A stretch of 64,000 nt of DNA from Pectinophora gossypiella (taxonomy: Eukaryota; Arthropoda; Insecta; Lepidoptera; Gelechiidae): contig NC_065423.1 in NCBI RefSeq assembly GCF_024362695.1, positions 737,001 to 801,000 on the forward strand, in the 5' to 3' direction. The notes under the pieces are model-generated. The model was given only the letters and a program-made list of their open reading frames with translations. It did no database searches and had not been told where the DNA came from. Positions 50,701-53,100 of this stretch are shown here, in pieces. The first letter of the stretch is position 1. Every line of letters starts with the position of its first letter. A program made the position numbers and the translations under genes.

Positions 50701-52982
50701 ACTGCTTTACCAAATGCGCCATTTAGAAGTTAGAAGTAGACTTCAAATTATGCATCTCTTTTAATAGCTAACCTAGTTCGCATGTGTGTGTGACAGCTTC
50801 GTGTTTGTACACAAATTGAAATGACACCAACTTTTGATGCAATGTTTTAATATGATATCTGCAGTAAATACTTTAAAATTGTAGCTTAACTTAAAGATAA
50901 TGTATGTAAGATTTCGCCACCTAACATTTCACTGGGTCAGAACTCAACACTAAACGAATAAATGGAAAAAAAATACGAAAACTGCAGAAGTAACGCCATC
51001 TGCTGACGCAGCGTTACCTAGCTGACTGAAATGCATCACCTTAAACACAAATAGACGATCGAACCTGTGCGGTCCGCACCACAAACACGTTAATGCAGTG
51101 CAGTCGTTAACGCCACGCGATCAAACCGCACCACGACCTGTCCAGTCGTTGCCGGGCTAGCGGTGTGTAAACACGTCATACAATATGTCTCCATTAGACG
51201 TGCCTCCTCCGCACCGATTCGATCGTCTGTTACCACTATTAGCTGCACAAGGTAACAACTAAATTTTTTAATAGTGTTCGGCTGTGCCATTACATACAGG
51301 GTGTTAGAGCGAGTCGAGTTAAACAAAAGACACGTCTTTTGTTCAGCAAAGTACCTTAAATTACTAACAAATATGAATACACTTTGGTAGCATGTCACAT
51401 TAACTTTTTTGACAAATTGAATTGTAAGTCTCACTAAATCGTCCCTTAGCTTACAACACCGCTCAAGTCGAAAATTGGCGGTTTTTACATATTAATGCCA
51501 TTGGATGAAGAAAATAAAGGTTAAAATAAAGTAAATCGTCAAAATAAGTATAAATAATTATTTATTAACCGCTAACTAGAGTATGTATTAAGTAGCAATA
51601 AAAAAATCTACAGATATTTTAAATAAGACATTTTATTTCGTCTCCTATAAAGTTGCTAAAAATGACTTAAGCGGTGTTGTAAGCTAAGGGATGAAATGTC
51701 AAATATGTTAGTGCGACAGAGTCCTAAAGTGGGCACATTATGGGCACATAATGGGGGATGATTCAGAAGATGATTCTGAATTGATATCAAGTGTGATTTT
51801 GTGTGCCCTTAGTACCGTCTGTACGGCGTGGTGTCGCACTCGGGCCAGCTGTCGGGCGGGCACTACGTGGCGTACGCGCGCAACCCGTCGGGCGCGTGGC
51901 TGTGCTACAACGACTCGTCGTGCCGCGAGCTGCCCGCCGCCACCATCGACCCCGCCTCCGCCTACCTGCTGTTCTACGAGCGCCAGGGGCTGGACTACGA
52001 GGCCTACCTGCCCGATATCAGAGGTCACCACCCTTTGTTATTTCAAATCAACATACATAGCCTATAAACGTCCCACTGGCGGGCCTAACGACCTCCGTGG
52101 TCCAAAGGTTGAGCGACTCACGATCCGGAGGTCCCGGGTTCGAATCCCGGTGGGGACACATCACAAACATTACTTTGTGAACCCTAGTTTGTTTGGGATA
52201 TCTGATTATTGTAATATTCCTTTAATTATTATTTTTCACTATATGTCGAAAATCCTTTTTTAATTATGAATCTTTTGTTTATGTGTTTTTATTAGTGTGA
52301 TAATAGGCTGTCAAATCGGTTACTTTTTACTAAAAGCAACCTGTGACGACATAGAAAAACGTATTATTTCATTTTTCTTTATTAAAATTCATAAATACGT
52401 TAAATAGAAAACGTTTTTTGTTACCTTTAGATCTGTCTTTAGTTAGTGATCAGAATTTCATAATTTATTTTTAACCTAGGACACTACCCAATGCCCGCGT
52501 AAAATCACTCTCTACCAAAAGTCATAAACCATAGACATAAACCACCTTTTTGTAACATTTTCTCTTTTAGTATTAGTTTTATTTTAATGTAAACTGATTA
52601 CTGTACATGTACGTATCTTTTATTTTTATTTTTGGTTTTCTGTTTTCATTGTGTATAATTTTATGTTGTTGTAGTCCCCTTACAGGGTTCCAGTTTGTAC
52701 TTTCCTCTACTTTTAAGACCTCTGTAAAAACACCAGGAATGCAATAAATATCTTATCTTATCTCTTCTTCTATCGTGTGGGTTGTGAGGTGGATTACTGG
52801 CCTCAGCAACCCTGGTGTCAGGGTTATTATTGAGCCGCCAAATGCCCCTGACATCTATCTATTTATCTTATGTGAACAATGAAAATTAAATAAACGTGTG
52901 TTTACTTGTAGGTAAGGAACCGGTGGAAACAAACCCGCATCCCGACGAGAATGATCTAAGGAAGATGTGCCGGTTGATGTGA
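5680..52982 (+). CDS. USP32: Ubiquitin carboxyl-terminal hydrolase 32, complete, 31 exons
   Basis: Exons: 5680-5737, 5811-6045, 6124-6442, 8546-8774, 18132-18238, 20665-20838, 21335-21521, 24814-25002, 25503-25651, 26108-26248, 26472-26556, 26956-27074, 27532-27725, 27981-28104, 28467-28592, 28998-29201, 29764-29953, 30281-30395, 30945-31114, 31633-31667 (or -31724), 34024-34133, 34731-34901, 39691-39885, 40709-40860, 41420-41556, 41786-41923, 42496-42681, 43069-43261, 44252-44460, 51813-52023, 52912-52982. All introns are GT-AG and all phases close, giving 1640 aa (1659 with the longer exon 20); human USP32 is about 1600. Order: Met-Gly N-terminus, EF-hands, DUSP, ubiquitin-like region, split USP catalytic domain (Cys762, His1564, Asp1581, short numbering), CaaX C-terminus. 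USP32 is a membrane-associated deubiquitinase of the Golgi/endosomal system in mammals; that role is inferred here. Confidence 0.95.
5811..6442 (+). CDS. USP32: USP32 exons 2-3: N-terminal helical EF-hand-like region
   Basis: Exons 5811-6045 and 6124-6442 cover residues about 20-204. Signatures include VSDSELRRIREAFKR, FVREVLCDGVPYEVAEWLYQ, and the strongly conserved DLETPTFYQSLAGVTHLEER. The region resembles degenerate EF-hand pairs related to calcineurin-B/NADPH-oxidase-type folds, without a canonical calcium loop in these two exons. Intron 3 (6443-8545) is AT-rich. It has a SINE fragment near 7560-7620, a second repeat at about 7650-7750 and a fragment of a tRNA-SINE family near 8085-8200. 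Confidence 0.93.
8546..18238 (+). CDS. USP32: USP32 exons 4-5: two canonical EF-hands
   Basis: Exon 4 (8546-8774) carries calcium loop DENRDGHVDFKE at residues 251-262. Exon 5 (18132-18238) carries DLDRDGVLNKKE at 287-298. Both have Asp or Asn at loop positions 1, 3, 5 and 9 and Glu at 12, so calcium binding is plausible. The exons are separated by intron 4, 9.36 kb of layered repeats that makes up about a fifth of the gene. Confidence 0.94.
8797..9222 (+). repeat. Two consecutive family D repeats after USP32 exon 4
   Basis: The first copy spans about 8797-8960, the second about 9030-9222. Both end in TTCTATACGTAGT-type sequence (first copy CCTATACGTAGT). The first starts about 22 bp after the exon 4 boundary. 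Further SINE-like sequence follows at 9240-9620. Confidence 0.65.
10021..10560 (-). repeat. Family E repeat, split by the chimeric SINE
   Basis: Reverse-complemented, it matches 63690-63930 and 52293-52490 (blocks GTGACGTCATAGAAAAA, TTTAGATCTGTCTTTATTTA and ATAATTTATTTTTGACCTAG). SINE B at 10155-10445 interrupts it. Related sequence also lies inside both TTAA elements (about 37500-37660 and 45930-46080). Confidence 0.65.
10155..10445 (-). mobile_element. Chimeric tRNA/5S rRNA SINE, family B, second copy
   Basis: A reversed copy of the 14246 element, including GGTCACCCATCC (5S C-box complement) and the tRNA-like head CCGCTGCGCCACCGAGCTCC. It interrupts a longer repeat (10021-10560). Confidence 0.8.
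11497..11672. repeat. Foldback repeat with CATAGCATC arms
   Basis: The left arm (ATAACATAGCATCACGCCTT) and the reverse complement of the right arm (ATAACATAGCATCGCGCCTG) agree over about 45 bases with mismatches. It could be a MITE or two opposed SINE fragments. A related single arm is at 7561-7615. Confidence 0.6.
12160..12360 (+). repeat. Family D repeat copy in intron 4
   Basis: Contains GTAAGTGCGAGTGAGACAGA, CGGGGCGGAGAGTG and CTATACTTAGTATTATTC. A reversed SINE follows directly. Confidence 0.6.
12405..12668 (-). mobile_element. SINE family A copy
   Basis: A reversed copy with tail (CACTGCTGGGCACAGGCC), central domain and tRNA-like head ending CTCTAACCACTAGACCAC. It is more diverged than the 19508 copy and directly follows another repeat. 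Confidence 0.7.
13130..13533 (+). repeat. SINE family C copy, rearranged
   Basis: The head region (13150-13215) is separated from the body (13322-13533, CGTTTCGGAGGTATGGGACC, CCGGACCTGTCAATC) by a LINE-terminus-like piece at 13230-13290. Confidence 0.5.
13665..13905 (+). mobile_element. SINE family A copy
   Basis: A tRNA-like head (CTAGTGGTTAGAGCGTTGGG, B box GGGTTCGATTCCC) followed by a shortened central and tail section. Confidence 0.7.
14246..14536 (+). mobile_element. Chimeric tRNA/5S rRNA SINE, family B
   Basis: A 291-bp element between perfect 12-bp duplications AGTCATATAACC (14234-14245 and 14537-14548). The head has the tRNA-A-box-like TGGCGCAGCGGTAAACG. Then comes a 5S rRNA-like block, GAAGTTAAGCAAC and GGATGGGTGACC, which are the 5S A-box and C-box regions. 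The central domain CACGTTAAGCCGTTGGTCCC is shared with family A; the tail is distinct. Confidence 0.8.
15175..15580 (-). mobile_element. SINE family A copy split by a LINE tail
   Basis: A reversed SINE at 15175-15391 and 15472-15580. The 80-bp interruption (15392-15471) ends in AATAAATTAAAAAAAA, typical of a 5'-truncated poly(A) retrotransposon, with short A-rich flanks as possible target duplication. Confidence 0.7.
16130..16320 (+). mobile_element. LINE 3' end, diverged
   Basis: GGGCCCTGTGCTGGGAGGTTTTC through AAATAAATATTTTTGAATTT, the same layout as the 18290 element in the opposite orientation. The call is by similarity only. Confidence 0.55.
17923..18067. mobile_element. 145-bp MITE with long inverted repeats
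   Basis: The ends read GGGGGGTTAAAATGGCC on the left and, reverse-complemented, the same on the right, with pairing extending about 35 bp through AAGCAATTCATC. It lies within a tRNA-SINE remnant and ends 64 bp upstream of the USP32 exon 5 acceptor. A related copy is at 22429-22900; fragments lie at about 22050-22135 and 40043-40110. Confidence 0.8.
18290..18475 (-). mobile_element. LINE 3' end
   Basis: A reversed tail: on the minus strand it runs AGGGCCCTGTGCCGAGGATT ... AATAAAGATATTTTTGAATT. A plus-strand relative is at about 10838-10930, and a more diverged one at 16145-16320. Only the 3' UTR-like part is present. Confidence 0.65.
18756..19108 (+). mobile_element. tRNA-derived SINE, family C, full length
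   Basis: A 353-bp element flanked by a perfect 17-bp duplication ATAGATAATTGACATCA (18739-18755 and 19109-19125). The head (GTAGCCCAGTTCGTAGAACG, B box GGTTCGAATCC) leads to a unique body, then AAAACCGGACCTGTCAAATC and a GATGATGA end. It sits inside yet another SINE-like repeat. Confidence 0.85.
19235..19505 (+). repeat. Dispersed insect repeat beginning ACTAGCGACCCGCCCCGG
   Basis: A widely distributed arthropod repeat type with internal AAACCGCATCAAAATCCGTT and a purine-rich end. No coding potential remains. It lies immediately before the SINE at 19508. Confidence 0.55.
19508..19840 (+). mobile_element. tRNA-derived SINE, family A, near full length
   Basis: CAGCCTCCGTGGTCTGGTGG starts the tRNA-like head; the B box GGGTTCGATTCCC lies near 19558-19570. 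The central and tail modules are as in the 22520 copy. A 6-bp GTACAC duplication probably flanks it. Confidence 0.8.
20665..20838 (+). CDS. USP32: USP32 exon 6: linker after the EF-hands
   Basis: A 58-codon exon in frame with both neighbours, beginning with a Ser/Glu-rich stretch and containing MFQLGPAADCEPVFTE. It corresponds to the variable region between the EF-hands and the conserved LTLEDFLIWSVES helix. No distinct domain is recognised. Confidence 0.88.
20905..21250 (+). repeat. Family D repeat copy in intron 6, apparently interrupted
   Basis: It starts with the CTTACTCCTTAACGACTTACG block and resumes at GGTGCGGGGTGGGGAGAGTC (about 21198) after roughly 180 bp of unrelated sequence. Confidence 0.5.
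21335..26248 (+). CDS. USP32: USP32 exons 7-10: conserved helix and DUSP domain
   Basis: Exon 7 (21335-21521) holds LTLEDFLIWSVES and the CHIVLGLRP motif. Exon 8 (24814-25002) starts the DUSP domain with GWLRREV, GYSVGQFWYLV and EWWSCWQQY. Exon 9 (25503-25651) is a Ser/Gly/Ala/Pro loop ending in PGPVDN. Exon 10 (26108-26248) closes the domain with RDFELLPDALWRALAQWYGG, the DUSP sequence seen in USP4, 11, 15 and 32. Intron 7 (21522-24813) contains a MITE interrupted by a SINE and a reversed SINE fragment at 24217-24430. Confidence 0.94.
22429..22900. mobile_element. Second copy of the GGTTAAAA MITE, split by a SINE
   Basis: The left part (22429-22519) and right part (22865-22900) match the MITE at 17923. 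Between them sits a reversed tRNA-SINE at 22520-22864, flanked by a perfect 11-bp duplication TGAATTGCTTC that belongs to the MITE. Confidence 0.8.
22520..22864 (-). mobile_element. tRNA-derived SINE, family A, near full length
   Basis: Reverse strand: the head resembles a tRNA with A-box-like TGGTCTAGTGGTTAGAGCG and B-box GGGTTCGATTCCC. Next comes a central domain (CCGTGCTTCGGAGGGCACGT) and a tail ending near CCCAGCAGTGAGACGTATAT. Exact 11-bp target duplications flank it. Confidence 0.85.
23047..23200 (+). repeat. Dispersed repeat (AGAGCCATGCTCTTGTCGGC)
   Basis: Copies at 7650-7750 (plus) and about 41975-42080 (minus) share the GTAGCATTCTCCATGCTACT-like core and TGGTTTCCCTCTTGCCTTC. No coding capacity. 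Confidence 0.55.
24217..24430 (-). repeat. SINE family C 3' part, reversed
   Basis: GGGTCCGCTTACCTAAACTG and GACAGGTCCGGTTTTTTACA are the complement of the family C tail. The head is missing. Confidence 0.55.
26472..27725 (+). CDS. USP32: USP32 exons 11-13: ubiquitin-like region before the USP domain
   Basis: Exon 11 (26472-26556) gives VELELYPLHLKLLRH. Exon 12 (26956-27074) is very GC-rich, with an Ala/Gly tract then QLAYTAAFSRLATVKQ. Exon 13 (27532-27725) carries REDMRLWSL, TLQELK and LLIEVRNADLTWPEE. The last matches the DUSP-associated ubiquitin-like fold of the USP4/15/32 family. A repeat fragment precedes the exon 12 acceptor by about 70 bp (26811-26885). Confidence 0.92.
27981..28104 (+). 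CDS. USP32: USP32 exon 14: catalytic Cys box of the USP domain
   Basis: GATGLHNLGNTCFMNAALQS is the Cys box that opens every USP domain; the nucleophile is Cys762 (short numbering). The oxyanion-hole Asn757 precedes it. It is preceded by an Ala/Gly/Arg segment (residues 730-743) in place of the KVPTEKG-type linker of vertebrates. Confidence 0.96.
28467..29953 (+). CDS. USP32: USP32 exons 15-17: first half of the USP catalytic fold
   Basis: Exon 15 (28467-28592) begins VWNTGPLTRYF and continues HLYEVNTTNPLGTKG. Exon 16 (28998-29201) has the QQHDAQELLAWLLDTLHEDLN box with DSDGRPDQ. Exon 17 (29764-29953) has LFYGQLKSKVRCDTCG, the first CxxC pair of the USP zinc ribbon, then FNMLSLPLPMESY. All are family-diagnostic. 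Exon 16 is followed within about 20 bp of its donor by a SINE fragment (about 29221-29320). Confidence 0.95.
30281..34901 (+). CDS. USP32: USP32 exons 18-22: large insert within the USP domain
   Basis: Exons 18 (30281-30395) and 19 (30945-31114) encode the second ubiquitin-like insert (PVKYGVRV, YLDLKKRLSELCGL, MLLVEL). Exons 20-22 encode a low-complexity Ser/Pro/Ala linker that ends in the conserved YLVAVHRK, completed by exon 23. Exon 20 has two in-frame donors: GTGAGT after 31667 and GTTAGA after 31724. The shorter exon has the better splice consensus; the longer adds 19 codons. Intron 20 (31668 or 31725-34023) has repeat fragments at 32490-32740 and an imperfect palindrome at 32822-32975. 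Confidence 0.88.
30410..30640 (+). repeat. Dispersed insect repeat beginning ACTAGCTGTTGCCCGC
   Basis: A common arthropod retroelement remnant starting 14 bp after the exon 18 donor. It has the internal CCCTTTTGGGGATTAATTC. No ORF. Confidence 0.55.
30765..30838. repeat. Perfect 37-bp tandem duplication in intron 18
   Basis: Two identical 37-bp units at 30765-30801 and 30802-30838, each starting CTTTTTCGAATCAAATCAAT and ending GTAACCCG. No other copy was seen. Confidence 0.9.
32490..32740. repeat. Joined SINE A (reversed) and family D fragments, intron 20
   Basis: GCCTATATACGTCCTATTGC (SINE A tail complement) runs into TACTCCACCAAGCTGCTCCG, then GGTGCGGGGCGAAGACGTAA (family D-like). Heavily diverged. 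Confidence 0.5.
32822..32975. repeat. Imperfect palindrome centred on GACCAATCAC...GTGATTGGTC
   Basis: Arms of about 55-60 bp share GTTTC, CCAAAG, GACGAGAG and a perfect 10-bp inner pair, with gaps. It may be an old MITE. Confidence 0.5.
35398..37033 (+). mobile_element. Intact Tc1/mariner-family transposon nested in copy A
   Basis: A 1636-bp element with perfect 27-bp terminal inverted repeats beginning CACTTCTCATCAAAAAAATC, flanked by duplicated TA. The corresponding position in copy B carries a single TA with no insertion, proving the exact ends. One uninterrupted transposase ORF occupies 35735-36763. Near-perfect TIRs and an open ORF suggest recent arrival. Confidence 0.95.
35735..36763 (+). 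CDS. Tc1-like DD34E transposase, full length
   Basis: A 342-aa ORF, the usual Tc1 transposase length. The N-terminus has paired helix-turn-helix domains (residues about 5-55 and 65-115), including SQRVVAARLHLSLSSVHRVY and the GRPR-like linker SGSGRN. The DDE domain shows Asp150 (VLFSDE), Asp244 (FMHDNARAH) and Glu279 (SPDMNPIEHLWDEL), with 34 residues between the last two, the Tc1 spacing. It catalyses cut-and-paste transposition into TA sites. No stops or frameshifts are seen, so it may still be active. It is in the same orientation as USP32. Confidence 0.96.
   Translation: MDTSPTEAAQVVALLDSGLSQRVVAARLHLSLSSVHRVYKRYRETGLFTRRSGSGRNRVTSERDDRFIVTTSLRNRRLNAFQLQQRLRVVRRVAVSDSTIRRRLKDRGLVPHKPANGPKLTADHRRARLNFAREHLNWSYLQWSKVLFSDECKIMLYGNDGRNKVYRRDGERYAQCCIEEKVSYGGGSWTVWGGISADGKTELAFVSGPRLPALNCHRYVEECLEPHVMPYAHFIGNGFIFMHDNARAHTAGVVRDYLNEVDISIMEWPARSPDMNPIEHLWDELKRRIRARDPAPETLSQLQDAIQEEWDNIPQHVIVTLIRSMKNRMEAVIRARGGNTSY
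39691..40860 (+). CDS. USP32: USP32 exons 23-24: return of the USP fold, second ubiquitin-like segment
   Basis: Exon 23 (39691-39885) carries YFLPSQRCKPALFGVPLLV and YARVWAQVARLL. Exon 24 (40709-40860) carries CDDSLGYEYPFTLRLV, the CAACGW pair and CRGC. This reproduces the vertebrate order, including the split Cys codon (TG/C) between them. Both exons are above 65% GC by eye. Repeat sequence starts about 4 bp after the exon 23 donor core. Confidence 0.94.
39890..40032 (+). repeat. Family D repeat copy after USP32 exon 23
   Basis: It begins directly after the donor hexamer (39886-39891) with ACGTTGACGTTATCGCACAC and ends TTCTATATGTAGTATTATTC. A MITE fragment follows at 40043-40110. Confidence 0.65.
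40968..41240 (+). repeat. SINE family C copy, partial
   Basis: tRNA-like start with B-box-like GGTTCGAAACC, then AGCGGTGAAGGAAAACACCG. It breaks off before the CCGGACCTGTC tail; a tail-like piece recurs at 41655-41726. Confidence 0.55.
41420..41923 (+). CDS. USP32: USP32 exons 25-26: linker and IDWDPTALHLRYQ box
   Basis: Exon 25 (41420-41556) is a Ser/Pro/Gly/Arg-rich linker, lineage-specific as far as I can tell. Exon 26 (41786-41923) has SVLIAIDWDPTALHLRYQ, nearly identical to the vertebrate segment. Confidence 0.93.
42180..42450 (-). repeat. SINE remnant with shared central domain, before exon 27
   Basis: CCGTGCCTCCGAAAGGCACG and AGCCATTGGTCCCGGACT, then GCCATGTCAGGGGC and CTCACAACCCACACGGTAGA. 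A related layout is at 9240-9620. It ends about 50 bp before the exon 27 acceptor. Confidence 0.55.
42496..43261 (+). CDS. USP32: USP32 exons 27-28: second zinc-ribbon pair and LKRF box
   Basis: Exon 27 (42496-42681) gives LNSCLAAFTSEE, then YHCATCRSAQPATKKLQIW, the second CxxC of the USP zinc ribbon. Exon 28 (43069-43261) gives ILIIHLKRFQYVNNKWIKSQK (Leu from exon 27) and VNFPFTDFDPTAYL. Both are standard USP boxes. Downstream, intron 28 (43262-44251) holds a SINE scrap and a decayed RTE reverse transcriptase tail. Confidence 0.95.
43650..44010 (+). pseudogene. RTE-type LINE reverse transcriptase C-terminus, decayed
   Basis: PVVLYGSECWATKETDERRV, then in other frames MRMLRWMCGVTRMDKIRN and RGRRRSKKVWMDCVKKDM, all family-typical. 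Frameshifts and in-frame stops split it. It lies in intron 28, same orientation as USP32. Confidence 0.75.
44252..44460 (+). CDS. USP32: USP32 exon 29: acidic and Arg-rich variable linker
   Basis: A 209-bp exon encoding a Ser/Glu-rich acidic start (residues about 1478-1490), a Gly/Arg/Pro-rich middle and a C-terminal DVFDLK. It occupies the place of the long Ser-rich insert before the His box in human USP32, but is much shorter. It is in frame with exons 28 and 30. Confidence 0.88.
44480..44640 (-). repeat. Family D repeat copy after USP32 exon 29, reversed
   Basis: The complement carries ATAGCGGCTTACGGCCATTT and CGGAGAGTGACCGTTATTG. It starts about 20-25 bp after the exon 29 donor. Confidence 0.55.
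46327..49218 (-). CDS. LINE ORF2: AP endonuclease and reverse transcriptase, intact
   Basis: A 963-aa ORF. The apurinic-like endonuclease spans about residues 20-235, with HQNIQG at 26, the CGDFN box at 159-163 and catalytic SDHS at 223-226. The reverse transcriptase covers about 505-780, with NYRPVS at 527, SKAFDCVDH at 601, GVPQGSILGP at 655 and the catalytic FADD at 687-690. A C-terminal domain follows. No stop codons are seen, so it could encode active enzyme for target-primed reverse transcription. The start overlaps the end of ORF1 by 34 bases. Confidence 0.95.
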   Translation of the reverse strand: MYHEWYFIFKLDNKTKEKLGILKLVHQNIQGFSGKELDVELFLETFFIDILCITEHWLKDYELLFGFKNYHFASAFCRKIKLRGGSLIFIRNSLKYKERKDITGLSIEGTMEISCIETEKHIVVAVYRPPYSANFTVFESVMENVLKVISKSNKAIIVCGDFNVDLYEVDSITTRFLSLFTSFNLVNIFMEPTRITETTASCLDNVFCNCDFQDNSILNCFKSDHSGQLVSFPVLKNVQKIKFRTRPITDTRIEKYRNSLISNLPCPNFDTDNPDDFYRDFFTIIHKEFENNFPQKVVTNSQSFKFSDWATVGIRKSRNTLYSLYEEKTYTHTDSFKSYVKNYSKIFRRVCYTAKQMHISSKIKTADNKIKAVWQVINSETKASKPRELEYNIESSTGLVKQDKDVAEVFDKFFTNIPVKTTESLRSSPVQADILLKSNVTACTELFDFKRVDPSSIVKVFKQLKLKTSKDLWGLSVKLMSSVIDILAPYLAYIFNMSVENSTFPNLMKISKVIPLFKSGTKSDPTNYRPVSILPVLSKIFEKIILDQLLCHFNLNNLLHSQQFGFTKGRSTTDASVTFVRHIFDAWEKSQNAVGVFCDLSKAFDCVDHETLLLKLRHYGLNNGALSLLNSYLGDRIQKVQINSTTSSGSHVQIGVPQGSILGPFLFLVYINDLPYVVQNQADIVLFADDTSLIFKIDRKLEELDEANSAVSQVLSWFTVNNLVLNAKKTKCIKFVLPNVKKVNNNIKINDEKLDFVERTVFLGITVDSKLQWGPHIVSLAGKLSSAAYAVRRIRQLTDVPTARLVYFSYFHSIMSYGILLWGRAADVETIFIIQKRAVRAIYNLRCRDSLRELFKEINILTVASQYIYENIMYVRKNVSLLPRNCERHTYNTRNKNKIVVQNSRLSKLNSSFLGLCIRFYNKIQDNILNLSENKFKAHVKLTLCKKAYYKINDYLNDKNVWY
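49185..49691 (-). CDS. LINE ORF1 C-terminal fragment, SGNH-esterase-like
   Basis: 168 codons remain open to the truncation point; the apparent ATG at 49691 is internal. VILLVGNSTG and NLIICSFPYS are followed by a Leu/Asn helix and IIYLDLNKFI. This spacing resembles the SGNH-hydrolase-like (esterase) part of CR1-group ORF1 proteins. The match is by eye and weak; the catalytic His is not clearly visible. Confidence 0.5.
   Translation of the reverse strand: MCMPGASYSQIITKLFQCKYDANTTVILLVGNSTGLTKEQLTRYHRSLMTVECGNLIICSFPYSNTLASEENNYIFSLNQHLYNRTCHHSNIIYLDLNKFIRNCIITTDRIYLSKYFKKIICSVLVFYITDTSARPGSKLIDCTVFYSTKLFIDGSQPCTTNGTSSLN
51440..51693. mobile_element. 254-bp MITE with about 28-bp inverted repeats
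   Basis: The ends read CGTCCCTTAGCTTACAACAC and, reverse-complemented, CATCCCTTAGCTTACAACAC. AAAT is duplicated at both sides. A paralogous sequence without the insertion lies at about 44023-44150. The superfamily is not recognised. Confidence 0.8.
51813..52023 (+). CDS. USP32: USP32 exon 30: catalytic His/Asp box
   Basis: YRLYGVVSHSGQLSGGHYVAYARN holds catalytic His1564 in GGHYVAYA. WLCYNDSSC supplies the third triad residue, Asp1581. It continues to AYLLFYERQGLDYEAYLP, the end of the USP fold. The 7.35-kb intron 29 before it carries the second TTAA element, the LINE and a 254-bp MITE that ends 119 bp upstream of this exon. Confidence 0.96.
52293..52490 (+). repeat. Family E repeat, uninterrupted part
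   Basis: Shares GACATAGAAAAACGT, TAAAATTCATAAATACGTTA and TTTAGATCTGTCTTTAGTTA with the other copies. It lies in intron 30. Confidence 0.6.
52912..52982 (+). CDS. USP32: USP32 exon 31: C-terminal tail with CaaX box
   Basis: Twenty-three codons ending KMCRLM-stop. Cys-Arg-Leu-Met fits a CaaX prenylation box, and Met in the last position favours farnesylation. Human USP32 ends in CVLQ, so the lipid anchor is conserved in kind though not in sequence. Confidence 0.93.
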
Positions 52983-53100
52983 ACTAAACGAGTGGTGCTC
53001 AAGTGAGATAACATAGAGTATTTGTAAATGGGGTATAGGTTGATGCATCCGATATAAAAAATCTTATTTATTTATTTATTAAACACACATAACAAGTATG

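Larger units (their letters stand above)
44943..51044. mobile_element. TTAA-flanked non-autonomous element, copy B (intron 29)
   Basis: Same ends and same orientation as copy A: it starts TTAAGGTGATTCG at 44943 and ends CATCACCTTAA at 51044. It is 6102 bp long; without the LINE (46124 to about 49696) about 2.53 kb remains. Relative to copy A it has roughly 45 extra bases near 45465-45510 and about 85 near 50540-50625; otherwise the two differ by scattered substitutions. It lacks the Tc1 insertion, so it shows the empty site near 45414. Confidence 0.8.

Noticed and set aside
34935..51044. The two TTAA copies as an assembly duplication
   Set aside because: They have different flanks, different nested transposons and distinct indels, so one is not a copy of the other by misassembly, though long reads remain the proof.
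52087..52165. tRNA-like segment with a perfect-looking B box (GGGTTCGAATCCC)
   Set aside because: The surrounding text matches the SINE family heads, no acceptor stem closes, and no discriminator follows. Treated as a SINE fragment, as are similar segments at 9300, 13690 and 18780.
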